The notes beneath the pieces are model-generated. The model was not told the origin of the DNA and searched no databases. It worked only from the letters and a program-made list of their open reading frames with translations. From NCBI GenBank assembly GCA_035946955.1, contig DASYYE010000480.1, positions 1 to 19,039 of the forward strand: a stretch of 19,039 nt of DNA. Reading direction: 5' to 3'. The stretch is from DASYYE01 sp035946955 (GTDB lineage: Bacteria; Actinomycetota; Actinomycetes; Streptosporangiales; Streptosporangiaceae). How positions within the stretch are numbered: the first letter of the stretch is position 1; each line of letters opens with the position of its first letter. The position numbers and the translations under genes are program-made. This document shows, in pieces, positions 12,948-19,039 of the stretch.

Positions 12948-13880
12948 ATGTTACCGTCGCCTGTGACCGCTGGAGTGTCGTCTGCTGGAGCGTCATCGAG
13001 CGCTTCAAACGTTGCGGGCCGCCGGAGGGGAGTGCCCGCTCCAGCCGCAGCCGTCTCTTTGGCGGGCCCGGCAGCGGTGCGTGAGGGTGGTTGCTGTGCG
13101 TGGCCGCTCTCCCTGGATCCCGCATGTGCGGCAGAGGCCAGGAGCGTCTTTCGCGAAGCAGTGGCATTCCTCGGTCTGCCCCCAGATGAGTTGCATGACT
13201 GCGTCACCATGGCCAGCGAGCTGGCCGCCAACACCCGGCATGCCCACCAGAACGTGGAGTACGACGGTGCGGGGCGCTGGCCGCTGGCGGGCGCCCCCGA
13301 GCTGTGGGTGTACCTGCGGCGCTCGCGCAGCGAGTGGGAGCTGGCCTGCAAGGTCTTCGACTCACTCGCTGGCTGGCGGCACAGCCTGGCCCCGGCGCCG
13401 GGTGGCGCCGGGCCTGAGTCGGTGACCGGGCGCGGCCTGCAGGTCGTTGCCGGGCTCTCCGGGGGCCGCTGGGGCCACCACCTGACACGTGCCCGGCTCG
13501 GCGGGTGGAAGGTGCCGGGCAAGGCTGTGTGGTTCACCCATCCGGTGCCGCCCACGGCCATCCCAGTCTCGCTGCGGCGGTCCCGCGTGGCACCGGCCCA
13601 GGCCGCTGCCACGCTTGAGGTGATGTTCGCTCAGCGAGGCCTCGGCGACGCGCTGCTGCGGGTGGCTGAGCCGTCGGTCGGCATGTCCGTGCTGTCCATC
13701 CAGTGCGGGCTCACCCTGTGGTGCCGCGACAGCCGGATCTGGTGGCGCCCACCCGGTGGCGACTACGAGCAGCGTGTCTCCACCGACCTGGTCGACGTTG
13801 CCGAGGAGATCGTGCGTACGGTCGAGGAGATCCGGGCCGGTGTCCCCGCCCGCAACGCCCGTCTAGACCGGGTCCGCTGA
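12948..13880 (+). CDS. HATPase-domain (anti-sigma-like) protein with C-terminal extension
   Basis: A 310-aa protein. Residues ~50-200 form a GHKL/HATPase fold like actinomycete anti-sigma/serine kinase proteins: N box ASELAANTRHAH (Glu91, Asn95), a weak G1 region around KVFDSLAGW, and G2 region VTGRGLQVVAGLSGGRWG. The first ~45 residues are Ala/Ser-rich and probably disordered. Residues ~210-300 are a separate unrecognised domain (LSIQCGLTLWCRDSRIWWR, then an acidic helix DLVDVAEEIVRTVEEI). Such proteins usually accompany XRE/DUF5753 regulators and may bind a sigma or anti-sigma-like partner. ATG 12948 has GAAGG 9 nt and GAGG 3 nt upstream. Promoter and palindromes lie just before it. Converges with echA, 23 nt apart. 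Confidence 0.8.
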   Translation: MLPSPVTAGVSSAGASSSASNVAGRRRGVPAPAAAVSLAGPAAVREGGCCAWPLSLDPACAAEARSVFREAVAFLGLPPDELHDCVTMASELAANTRHAHQNVEYDGAGRWPLAGAPELWVYLRRSRSEWELACKVFDSLAGWRHSLAPAPGGAGPESVTGRGLQVVAGLSGGRWGHHLTRARLGGWKVPGKAVWFTHPVPPTAIPVSLRRSRVAPAQAAATLEVMFAQRGLGDALLRVAEPSVGMSVLSIQCGLTLWCRDSRIWWRPPGGDYEQRVSTDLVDVAEEIVRTVEEIRAGVPARNARLDRVR

Positions 13881-13903
13881 GCCCGTTGGCTAGCGAACTG
13901 CAG

Positions 13904-14689
13904 TCACTGTCCATAGAACACCGGTTGCTCTTTGCGGACGAACGCCAGTGTGGCGGCGCGGTGGTCGGCTGTCATGCCCAGCCGTGCCTGCCAGCGGGCC
14001 TCATTCTCCAGTGAGTCCGCGAGGTCGTGGGTGGCGGCGTAGGCCAGCTCTGACTTGATGGCTGCGTACGCGGCTGTCGGGCCCGCCGCCAGCCGTGTGG
14101 CCAGCGCGTCCGCGGCAGCGGCGAGCTCGTCGTCGGCCACCACCGAGGTCACGAGCCCGGCCGCCAGTGCCCGCTCGGCCGTGATGGGCTCCGCCAGCAT
14201 GAGCAGCTCAGCCGCGCGCCCGGCGCCGACCAGCCGCTGCAGGGTCCATGACGCGCCGGAGTCAGGTCCAAGGCCCACCCGCGCGAAAGCCATGAGGAAG
14301 CTAGCCCGCTGCGCTGCCACCCGGAAGTCACAGGCAAGGGCCAGAGAGGCGCCCGCGCCGGCCGCGTTGCCGTTCACCGCCGCGACCACCGGCTTGGGCA
14401 TTCCCATCACTGTGGTGATGATCGGGTTGTAGTGCTCGCGCACCGTATCGGTGGGCTGCTCGCCCGACTCCAGGATGGCCGCATGCTCCCGCAGGTCCTG
14501 GCCAGCGCAGAACCCGTCCCCGGCCCCGGTGATGACCACGGCACGCACGGCGGCGTCCGCCGCTGCGTTGCCGAGGGCCGCCAGCAGGGACACCTTCATC
14601 TCCGCGGTAAGCGCGTTGCGGGCCTTCGGGCGGTTCAGTGTGATGGTTAGTACGGCCCCGTTCGTTTGGCAGACGACGCTGTCAGTCAC
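13904..14689 (-). CDS. Enoyl-CoA hydratase/isomerase family protein
   Basis: A 261-aa crotonase-fold protein. Oxyanion-hole motifs are GDGFCAGQDL (58-66) and NGNAAGAGASLALACDFRVA (107-126). The first hydratase glutamate is replaced (AGAGAS), and the second position is Asp143 in GLGPDSGASWTL. That arrangement is seen in isomerase-type members such as PaaG (E. coli PaaG carries an Asp there). So a double-bond isomerase on an unsaturated acyl-CoA is more likely than a hydratase; the substrate is unknown. Start: GTG 14689 with AAAGGGAGAG 5 nt upstream; the frame is open 10 codons further without a ribosome site. Divergent from the DUF3117 gene; a minus-strand TATTAT (14757-14762) may be its -10. 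Confidence 0.88.
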   Translation of the reverse strand: MTDSVVCQTNGAVLTITLNRPKARNALTAEMKVSLLAALGNAAADAAVRAVVITGAGDGFCAGQDLREHAAILESGEQPTDTVREHYNPIITTVMGMPKPVVAAVNGNAAGAGASLALACDFRVAAQRASFLMAFARVGLGPDSGASWTLQRLVGAGRAAELLMLAEPITAERALAAGLVTSVVADDELAAAADALATRLAAGPTAAYAAIKSELAYAATHDLADSLENEARWQARLGMTADHRAATLAFVRKEQPVFYGQ

Positions 14690-14765
14690 AGTTGCTCTCC
14701 CTTTGGCGCTCCCCGGCAACTGGCTGATCGTTTCCCTCCAGCGCCGGAACTCTGGATAATAGATG

Positions 14766-14787
14766 CACTGATCGAGACACTGATCGA
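14766..14787. repeat. Two 10-bp direct repeats in the echA/DUF3117 divergent region
   Basis: CACTGATCGA occurs at 14766-14775 and 14778-14787, a 12-nt period. They lie upstream of the possible echA -10 (TATTAT, minus) and overlap its -35 position, and 100 nt upstream of the DUF3117 start. Likely a regulator site, direction uncertain. Confidence 0.4.
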
Positions 14788-14839
14788 CTCGGGTCTGAGA
14801 TCGGCCTATCCCGCCGCAACGCCGGTGTACCCCGCCGGG

Positions 14840-14854
14840 GGCCTCCCCGAGGCC
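14840..14854. promoter_or_regulatory. Leader hairpin before the DUF3117 gene
   Basis: GGCCTC-CCC-GAGGCC, a perfect 6-bp stem with a 3-nt loop, ending 17 nt before the AAGGGGAGG ribosome site. It may structure the leader or act as an attenuator or operator; no other signal supports a choice. Confidence 0.35.
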
Positions 14855-14886
14855 TGATGCGGCTTCAGGCAGGAAGGGGAGGCAGC

Positions 14887-15054
14887 ATGGCGGCGATGAA
14901 GCCGCGCACAGGTGACGGCCCGCTTGAAGTCACGAAGGAAGGCCGCGGCATTGTGATGCGTGTGCCCTTGGAAGGGGGTGGCCGTCTCGTGGTCGAGCTT
15001 TCAGCTGACGAGGCGTCGCGGCTTTCCGATGCGCTGAAGACCGCCACAGGTTGA
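14887..15054 (+). CDS. DUF3117 small protein
   Basis: A 55-aa protein that matches the highly conserved actinobacterial DUF3117 family from memory (MAAMKPRTGDGPLEVTKEGR, then GIVMRVPLEGGGRLVVEL and DEASRLSDALK). No enzymatic motif; function unknown. Rv1211 beside tag is the M. tuberculosis member. Start: ATG 14887 has AAGGGGAGG 4 nt upstream. The frame is open ten codons further, to 14857, through that ribosome site, so the longer form is rejected. The stop is only 3 nt before the next start, implying coupled translation with pepA. Confidence 0.95.
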   Translation: MAAMKPRTGDGPLEVTKEGRGIVMRVPLEGGGRLVVELSADEASRLSDALKTATG

Positions 15055-15057
15055 CCG

Positions 15058-16551
15058 TTGCCGACCACCGTCCGGCTGACCGCTGTCACTGCGGCCAGTG
15101 ATGGCCCCCTGGCTGCTCTTTCCTTAGTACTGAGGGATGCAGCGCCTGACGCTGACGTGGCTGTGGCAGTCCAGCAAGCCGGTGACCCTGATCTTGACTC
15201 TTTCCTGGGCGTCCCGGCGGTTGAGGTCGTCGCCGCCGCTGAGATGACCGGCCAGGCTGGCGAACTGGCCCAGGTGGTCGTGCCCACCGCCGTAGGGCTC
15301 AGGCGCGTGTTCTTCCTCGGGCTGGGGGACTCTTCGCCTGCGGACGCCCGTGCCGCTGGGGCGGCGCTCGGCCGCCGGGTGTCCCCTGACCGCCAGGCAT
15401 TCGTCCCGGCGGTCTCCGGGCTCACCGGGGAGGCTGTGGCAGCCTTCACTGAAGGCGCGCTGCTCGGCTCCTATTGCTTCTCGCTGGCCTCGGGTTCCGT
15501 GCCAGGCGCTGAGCCAGGCGACATCCACTTGCTCGTGGACGGCTCCTGCGGCCAGGAACAGGCCGTTGCGCATGCCACGACGACCGCGCAGGCCGTGGCA
15601 CTGGCCCGTGACCTGGCCAACACGCCATCGAACTGCAAGACCCCTCGCTGGCTGGCGGACGAGGCCGTCCGGGTCGCCGCCTCCTCCGGGCTGGCGGCCC
15701 GGGTCTGGGAGCCCGCCGAGCTTGCGGCAGAGGGTTTCGGCGGCATTCTCGGGGTCGGGTCGGGGTCAGCCAACCCACCCGCACTGATCGAACTCTCTTA
15801 CGAGCCACCAGCGGCCTGGACGACACACATCGTCCTCGTCGGCAAGGGCATCACCTTCGACAGCGGAGGGCTGTCGCTCAAACCCAGCGACGGCATGAAG
15901 CTCATGAAGACGGACATGGCGGGCGGCGCAGTGGTGATCGCGGCCATGTCAGCCCTGTCCAAGCTCGGGGTGCGGGCACGGGTGACCGGGCTCGTGCCAG
16001 CCGCGGAGAACATGCCTTCCGGGTCGGCGATACGGCCTGGCGACGTGATCACCCACTTCGGCGGGCTCACCTCGGAGATGGTCAACACCGACGCGGAAGG
16101 GCGCGTGGTACTTGCCGACGCCCTGGCCTATGCGGATGCGGTGCTCAAACCAGATGTGGTCATCGACATCGCCACCCTGACCGGGTCGGCGCGGATCGCA
16201 CTGGGCCGGGGCATCGGCGCGCTCTATGCCAACGACGACAGCCTGGCCCAGGCACTCCTGGCCGCCGGGCAGGCCGCGGGCGAGCCGCTGTGGCAAATGC
16301 CGCTGCCCGACGACTACACTGATGCGCTGGCGTCGCCTGTCGCTGACCTGGGCAACGTGAGCCAGGCCGGCCACGACGGGCCCGGCTCCATCCAAGCCGC
16401 GCTCTACCTGCGCGAGTTCACTGGTCGGCGGCCGTGGGCACACCTGGACGTCGCGGGCCCAGCCCGGTCTGTCGAGGACAAGGGCGAGCGGACCAAGGGC
16501 GCGACCGGTTTCGGCACACGTGTCCTGCTGCGGTGGCTGGCGGCTGTTTAG
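15058..16551 (+). CDS. pepA: Leucyl aminopeptidase (M17)
   Basis: A 497-aa two-metal aminopeptidase that releases N-terminal residues from cytoplasmic peptides. The catalytic C-terminal domain shows GKGITFDSGGLSLKP (Lys263, Asp268, Lys275), MKTDMAGGA (Asp286) and the M17 signature NTDAEGRV (Asp345, Glu347, Arg349). All are spaced exactly as in E. coli PepA. The N-terminal ~170 residues form the usual non-catalytic domain. Start: only TTG 15058 precedes conserved sequence, 3 nt after the DUF3117 stop, so initiation probably relies on coupling. The last codons (GTRVLLRWLAAV) are repeated 72 nt downstream in frame, beyond the stop. Confidence 0.95.
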   Translation: MPTTVRLTAVTAASDGPLAALSLVLRDAAPDADVAVAVQQAGDPDLDSFLGVPAVEVVAAAEMTGQAGELAQVVVPTAVGLRRVFFLGLGDSSPADARAAGAALGRRVSPDRQAFVPAVSGLTGEAVAAFTEGALLGSYCFSLASGSVPGAEPGDIHLLVDGSCGQEQAVAHATTTAQAVALARDLANTPSNCKTPRWLADEAVRVAASSGLAARVWEPAELAAEGFGGILGVGSGSANPPALIELSYEPPAAWTTHIVLVGKGITFDSGGLSLKPSDGMKLMKTDMAGGAVVIAAMSALSKLGVRARVTGLVPAAENMPSGSAIRPGDVITHFGGLTSEMVNTDAEGRVVLADALAYADAVLKPDVVIDIATLTGSARIALGRGIGALYANDDSLAQALLAAGQAAGEPLWQMPLPDDYTDALASPVADLGNVSQAGHDGPGSIQAALYLREFTGRRPWAHLDVAGPARSVEDKGERTKGATGFGTRVLLRWLAAV

Positions 16552-16643
16552 TGCGCCTGCGTGCTTGAGTGCGGCCAGGAGCGCAGCACACGTGTCCTGC
16601 TGCGGTGGCTCGCGGCTTCCTAAGCGCGCTTGACTGCGGCCAG
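16514..16643. repeat. Tandem duplication of the pepA / O-methyltransferase convergent junction
   Basis: Copy 1 (16514-16578) and copy 2 (16586-16643) share a 32-nt block (31 of 32 identical; 16514-16545 and 16586-16617). They also share a 15-nt block (14 of 15; 16564-16578 and 16629-16643). The segment between the blocks differs by 7 nt in length. The first block encodes the PepA C-terminus (TRVLLRWLAA), and the second, on the minus strand, the methyltransferase C-terminus (LLAA-K-A). Each gene therefore uses one copy and has a spare tail lying beyond its stop. Confidence 0.85.
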
Positions 16644-17249
16644 CAGGCCGCTGCCGACCGGGATGAGCGCCGGGTCGAGGCGCTCGTCGGCCCGCACGAG
16701 TTCGCACACCTCTCGGACGGCTGCCGCTTCCGCATCAGTGCGGCTGGCATCGGCCGCGCCGATCAGCAGGGCATTGGCGAAGACCAGTCCGCCGCCGGGA
16801 CGCAGCAGCCGCAGGGCCGCAGTCAGGTACTCGGGGTACTCGTGCTGGTCGGCGTCGCAGAACACCAGGTCGTAGGCACGGTCGGTGAGCCGTGGGAGCA
16901 CATCGCTGGCCTTGCCACCGATGAGCCGGTAGCGGTTGGACGCGAAACCCGCGTGCACGAAGACCTCGCGTGCCAGCCGCTGGTTCTCGGGATCGACGTC
17001 AACGCTGGTGAGAACCCCGTCCGGGCGCATCCCACGGAGCAGCCAGATGCCGGATACCCCGCAGCCGGTGCCGATCTCGACGACTGCCTTGGCGGCCAGC
17101 GCGGCGGCGAACAGGCGCAGCGTCGCCCCGGCCGCGACGCTGACGGGCGCTACGCCGCCGAGCTGGTGCGCGTTGCGTCGCGCCATCAGCAGCGGCTCGT
17201 CTTCCGGCAGGTAGTCTTCCACGTAGGCCGCAACGGCCTGGGCGCTCAC
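16620..17249 (-). CDS. SAM-dependent O-methyltransferase (Rv1220c-like)
   Basis: A 209-aa class I methyltransferase of the catechol/caffeoyl-CoA O-methyltransferase family (Methyltransf_3). Motif I is VVEIGTGCGVSGIWLL (57-71), the acidic end of strand 2 is SVDVDPENQ (82-90), and the metal-binding motif is LVFCDADQHEYPEYL (Asp132). ANALLIGAA follows where the second metal ligand usually sits (normally DN; here AN), so metal use may differ. Rv1220c stands divergently beside sigE in M. tuberculosis; the same layout holds here, but the substrate is unknown. GTG start at 17249 with AGGAGGAAGG upstream. Its C-terminal coding end is part of the tandem duplication. Confidence 0.9.
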   Translation of the reverse strand: MSAQAVAAYVEDYLPEDEPLLMARRNAHQLGGVAPVSVAAGATLRLFAAALAAKAVVEIGTGCGVSGIWLLRGMRPDGVLTSVDVDPENQRLAREVFVHAGFASNRYRLIGGKASDVLPRLTDRAYDLVFCDADQHEYPEYLTAALRLLRPGGGLVFANALLIGAADASRTDAEAAAVREVCELVRADERLDPALIPVGSGLLAAVKRA

Positions 17250-17315
17250 GGTGCCTTCCTCCTGGGCATTGTGGCCGGGGATGGCGGCAGCCTACTCCTG
17301 CCCTGAGGGCGACGC

Positions 17316-17343
17316 GGGAACTAGGCAGCCGGTGCGGGGCGTT
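17316..17343 (+). promoter_or_regulatory. ECF-type (SigE-like) promoter before sigE
   Basis: GGGAACT starts at 17316 and CGTT lies at 17340-17343, separated by 17 nt. This matches the GGAAC...CGTT pattern read by extracytoplasmic-function sigma factors of the SigE/SigH group. The transcript would begin near 17350, giving a leader of about 45 nt, consistent with the GTG start at 17396. It supports positive autoregulation. Confidence 0.6.
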
Positions 17344-17395
17344 GCACCTGAGGACCAAAGAAACGCAGCACCGGGGCAGCGCTGTGGAGGGCGAC

Positions 17396-17992
17396 GTGGG
17401 CGAAGTCATCCAGCAGGGGAGCACACCCACTGACTGGACGCCGCCGAGCTGGGAAGACGTCGTGCGTGAGCACTCCGCACGCGTGTACCGGCTCGCATAC
17501 CGGCTCACTGGCAACAGCCACGACGCTGAGGATCTGACCCAGGAGGTCTTCGTCCGGGTCTTCCGCTCACTGCACGGCTACACCCCAGGCACGTTCGAGG
17601 GATGGCTGCACCGGATCACCACGAACCTGTTCCTCGACATGGCCCGGCGCAAGCAGCGGATCCGGTTCGAAGGCCTCGGAGATGACGCCGCCGGGCGGCT
17701 CAGCGGGGACGAGCCCACGCCCGCGCAGGCATTCGATGCCCGTCACCTGGACAGCGACGTCCAGGAGGCGCTGCGCGGACTCGCGCCCGAGTTCCGTGCT
17801 GCCGTCGTGCTCTGCGACATCGAAGGCATGTCCTACGAGGAAGTCGCCGACGCCCTCGGCGTTAAACTGGGGACGGTCCGCAGCCGCATCCACCGCGGCC
17901 GGGCACACCTCAGGATCGCATTGGAACACCGCCGCCCGCGTGGCCTCCAGGCGAGGCCGGAGGCCGTGGCAACACGGGACGGGCAGTCATGA
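17396..17992 (+). CDS. sigE: ECF RNA polymerase sigma factor SigE
   Basis: A 198-aa ECF sigma factor for envelope-stress genes. Sigma-2 spans ~25-90 (RVYRLAYRLTGNSHDAEDLT, QEVFVRVFRSL, GTFEGWLHRITTNLFLDMAR) and sigma-4 spans ~122-175 (LAPEFRAAVVLCDIEGMSYE, GVKLGTVRSRIHRGRA). These are nearly the same words as in M. tuberculosis SigE. Start: GTG 17396 follows GGAGGG with 4 nt spacing; GTG 17384 is an alternative. The longest frame (TTG 17342) would begin inside the -10 box and is rejected. The stop overlaps the anti-sigma ATG (17989-17992), and the divergent methyltransferase is the usual neighbour. The C-terminal 20 residues are variable and Arg-rich. Confidence 0.95.
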   Translation: MGEVIQQGSTPTDWTPPSWEDVVREHSARVYRLAYRLTGNSHDAEDLTQEVFVRVFRSLHGYTPGTFEGWLHRITTNLFLDMARRKQRIRFEGLGDDAAGRLSGDEPTPAQAFDARHLDSDVQEALRGLAPEFRAAVVLCDIEGMSYEEVADALGVKLGTVRSRIHRGRAHLRIALEHRRPRGLQARPEAVATRDGQS

Positions 17993-18552
17993 GTCACCTA
18001 GGCCGCCGCCTGTCTGCCCTCATCGACGGCGAGCTCAGCCACACCCAGCGTGAGCGGGCCCTGGCGCACCTGGCCGGGTGTGAGGATTGCCGGTGTGAGG
18101 CCGCTGCCATGCGGGCACTCAAGCACCGGATGCGCACCCTGGGGGAGGCTACGGCCGCGGCCGCACTCACCGACCGGCTAGTGGCGATGTCTGCTGGTGC
18201 GCAGTTCGCTGGTGTGCCATCGGCTGACTTCGCCCGGCAGTCCCGGCACCTCAGCGCGGCAGCCCGGCGAAGGCGCACTGGCCGTCTGGCAGTGGGTGGC
18301 CTGGCCCTGCTGGCCGTGGCTGTCCCGGCAGTGGGTTTCCTGGCGGGAAATGAGCCACGTCAGCCGGGGCCCAGCGTCTCCCCTGCGGTGGACCTGTTCG
18401 TCGACCAGCACGCCGTCGCCCCGGACACGGGTGCGGCCCACCAGCCGGTGGGAGTGGCCGGCCCGTCGGCTGGGTATCCCGTCCGGCTGGCCGCCACCAC
18501 AGCACCGATGCCACCTGCCTCTGTGCGGATGCTGGAACGCCTGGGCGGGTGA
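17989..18552 (+). CDS. rseA: Anti-sigma factor, zf-HC2 membrane protein (RseA-like)
   Basis: A 187-aa protein. An N-terminal zinc-binding anti-sigma domain (ZAS) carries His27-x3-Cys31-x2-Cys34 (HLAGCEDC), followed by a helical linker and one membrane segment (~100-119). The ~65-residue tail (PSVSPAVDLFVDQHAVAP...) should lie outside. It would hold SigE at the membrane and release it under stress. ATG 17989 overlaps the sigE stop, so the two are translated together. The order sigE-rseA matches M. tuberculosis Rv1221-Rv1222, but here a predicted membrane segment is present. The extracytoplasmic tail is Pro/Ala-rich without a recognised fold. Confidence 0.9.
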   Translation: MSHLGRRLSALIDGELSHTQRERALAHLAGCEDCRCEAAAMRALKHRMRTLGEATAAAALTDRLVAMSAGAQFAGVPSADFARQSRHLSAAARRRRTGRLAVGGLALLAVAVPAVGFLAGNEPRQPGPSVSPAVDLFVDQHAVAPDTGAAHQPVGVAGPSAGYPVRLAATTAPMPPASVRMLERLGG

Positions 18553-19039
18553 AGACCGTGGCACACCAGGCCCGCTGTGATGGCGGGGGCCCTTGGCCGC
18601 CGGTGGCCCCTGCGGCACTGTGGTTCACCACCGCCGCGGCAGTAGCCGGGCTCGTGCTGACCAGCTTGGCCGTTGTGGGGCCCGGCTGGCTCGCGCCCGG
18701 AACTCCCAGCGCCATGCTCGTGTCGAGCACCCGGTCAGGACCGGCGGCCGGCCCAGGGGAGCAGCAGGGCCTGAGGTTGCTCACACGGGCCGCGCTGGCC
18801 TGCCACGGGCAGGGGTTCGCAGCCGTGGAGTCCCTGAACTGGCAGCACTGGTGGCACGGCCAGGGTCGCGCCCGGCGGACCACCGTGCTCGTGGACGTCC
18901 GGCACCTGCCGGGTGGCCCGGTGCTGCGGGACGGCCTGCTCGGCCTGAGCCTGCCGCTGGTCAGCCTGCTGAGGGCCCACTACCGGCTGAGCGTCGGTGG
19001 CTACGGCCGGGTAGCGAGCCGCCGAGCCCGGGTGGTGAC
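18549..19039 (+). CDS. RseB/MucB-like envelope protein, partial (runs off the window)
   Basis: An open frame without stop from GTG 18549 to the window end (163 codons), overlapping the rseA stop by GTGA. A short N-terminus is followed by a signal-anchor segment (ALWFTTAAAVAGLVLTSLAV). Then comes an extracytoplasmic part: GLRLLTRAALACHGQGFAAV, SLNWQHWWHGQG, TTVLVDVRHLPGGPVLRDG, and LLRAHYRLSV. The LLxRAA..A...F.G...V start, the VVDV.H.PG strand and the ANY.L-like end recall MucB/RseB N-terminal domains, which sense outer-envelope signals and control anti-sigma release. Position after sigE-rseA supports that role. Without the rest, family membership is probable rather than certain. Confidence 0.7.
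   Translation, partial: MKTVAHQARCDGGGPWPPVAPAALWFTTAAAVAGLVLTSLAVVGPGWLAPGTPSAMLVSSTRSGPAAGPGEQQGLRLLTRAALACHGQGFAAVESLNWQHWWHGQGRARRTTVLVDVRHLPGGPVLRDGLLGLSLPLVSLLRAHYRLSVGGYGRVASRRARVV

Noticed and set aside
12689..13612. 307-codon minus-strand frame over the regulator/HATPase junction
   Set aside because: Crosses the 16-bp palindrome and a clear plus-strand promoter; Ser/Pro/Arg-rich.
16569..17306. 245-codon plus-strand frame opposite the methyltransferase
   Set aside because: Antisense to a gene with a full SAM-binding motif; it begins within the duplicated tail.
1..19039. CRISPR array, tRNA, rRNA or prophage genes
   Set aside because: No regularly spaced repeats, no cloverleaf with a CCA-type acceptor and no phage structural genes were seen on reading both strands.

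Overview
The window is very GC-rich and densely packed. Genes often overlap by 4 nt (ATGA or GTGA), and GTG starts are common. The gene content points to an actinomycete (Actinomycetota): SigE/RseA with an O-methyltransferase, a DUF3117 protein, a DUF6113 membrane protein, an XRE/DUF5753 regulator paired with a HATPase protein, and a 7Fe ferredoxin beside dapC. The order tag ... DUF3117 ... O-methyltransferase / sigE-rseA resembles the Mycobacterium tuberculosis Rv1209-Rv1222 neighbourhood from memory. The genus cannot be fixed from sequence alone.

Layout. (1) Positions 1 to about 1830 hold an IS607-type element on the minus strand: a serine recombinase tnpA and a tnpB cut short after the second RuvC motif, ending in a perfect hairpin. 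(2) 1911-3942 (+) is a tight operon: DUF6113 membrane protein, flavin reductase-like protein, and a NodB-type deacetylase with an unusual N-terminal domain and no signal peptide. It converges on and overlaps rocD. (3) 3887-6005 (-) is a two-gene arginine catabolism unit: a guanidino-group hydrolase (DDAH/arginine dihydrolase-like) and ornithine aminotransferase. (4) 6216-8501 (-) carries ferredoxin fdxA, dapC and a catalytically dead cysteinyl-tRNA-synthetase-like protein. (5) 8744-9610 (-) is a membrane-anchored lytic-transglycosylase-like protein, divergent from dapD (9664-10506, +) of the lysine/diaminopimelate pathway. (6) 10540-11790 holds a small DHPS-tail-like gene (-), a DivIVA-like membrane/coiled-coil protein (+) and tag (+). 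(7) 11988-13880 (+) is a regulator pair (XRE-DUF5753 plus HATPase) whose two promoters carry nearly the same 11-bp palindrome. (8) 13904-14689 (-) is an enoyl-CoA hydratase/isomerase. 14887-16551 (+) is DUF3117 followed by leucyl aminopeptidase pepA. (9) 16620-17249 (-) is an O-methyltransferase, divergent from sigE-rseA and a third, RseB-like gene that runs off the window edge.

How they work together: dapC and dapD act in the succinylase route to meso-diaminopimelate, and the transglycosylase acts on the wall made from it. The ddaH-like gene and rocD plausibly turn arginine into ornithine and then glutamate semialdehyde. SigE, RseA and the RseB-like protein form an envelope-stress circuit preceded by a good ECF-type promoter that SigE itself could read.

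The most unusual observations are: a tandem duplication that copied the converging 3' ends of both pepA and the O-methyltransferase gene; the CysRS-like pseudoenzyme; the shared palindrome in the regulator pair; the cytoplasmic NodB protein with a degenerate RNase-H/IS110-like N-terminus; and the DDAH-like enzyme that may be an arginine dihydrolase. No tRNA, rRNA or CRISPR array was seen, and no gene-free stretch exceeds 300 bases.
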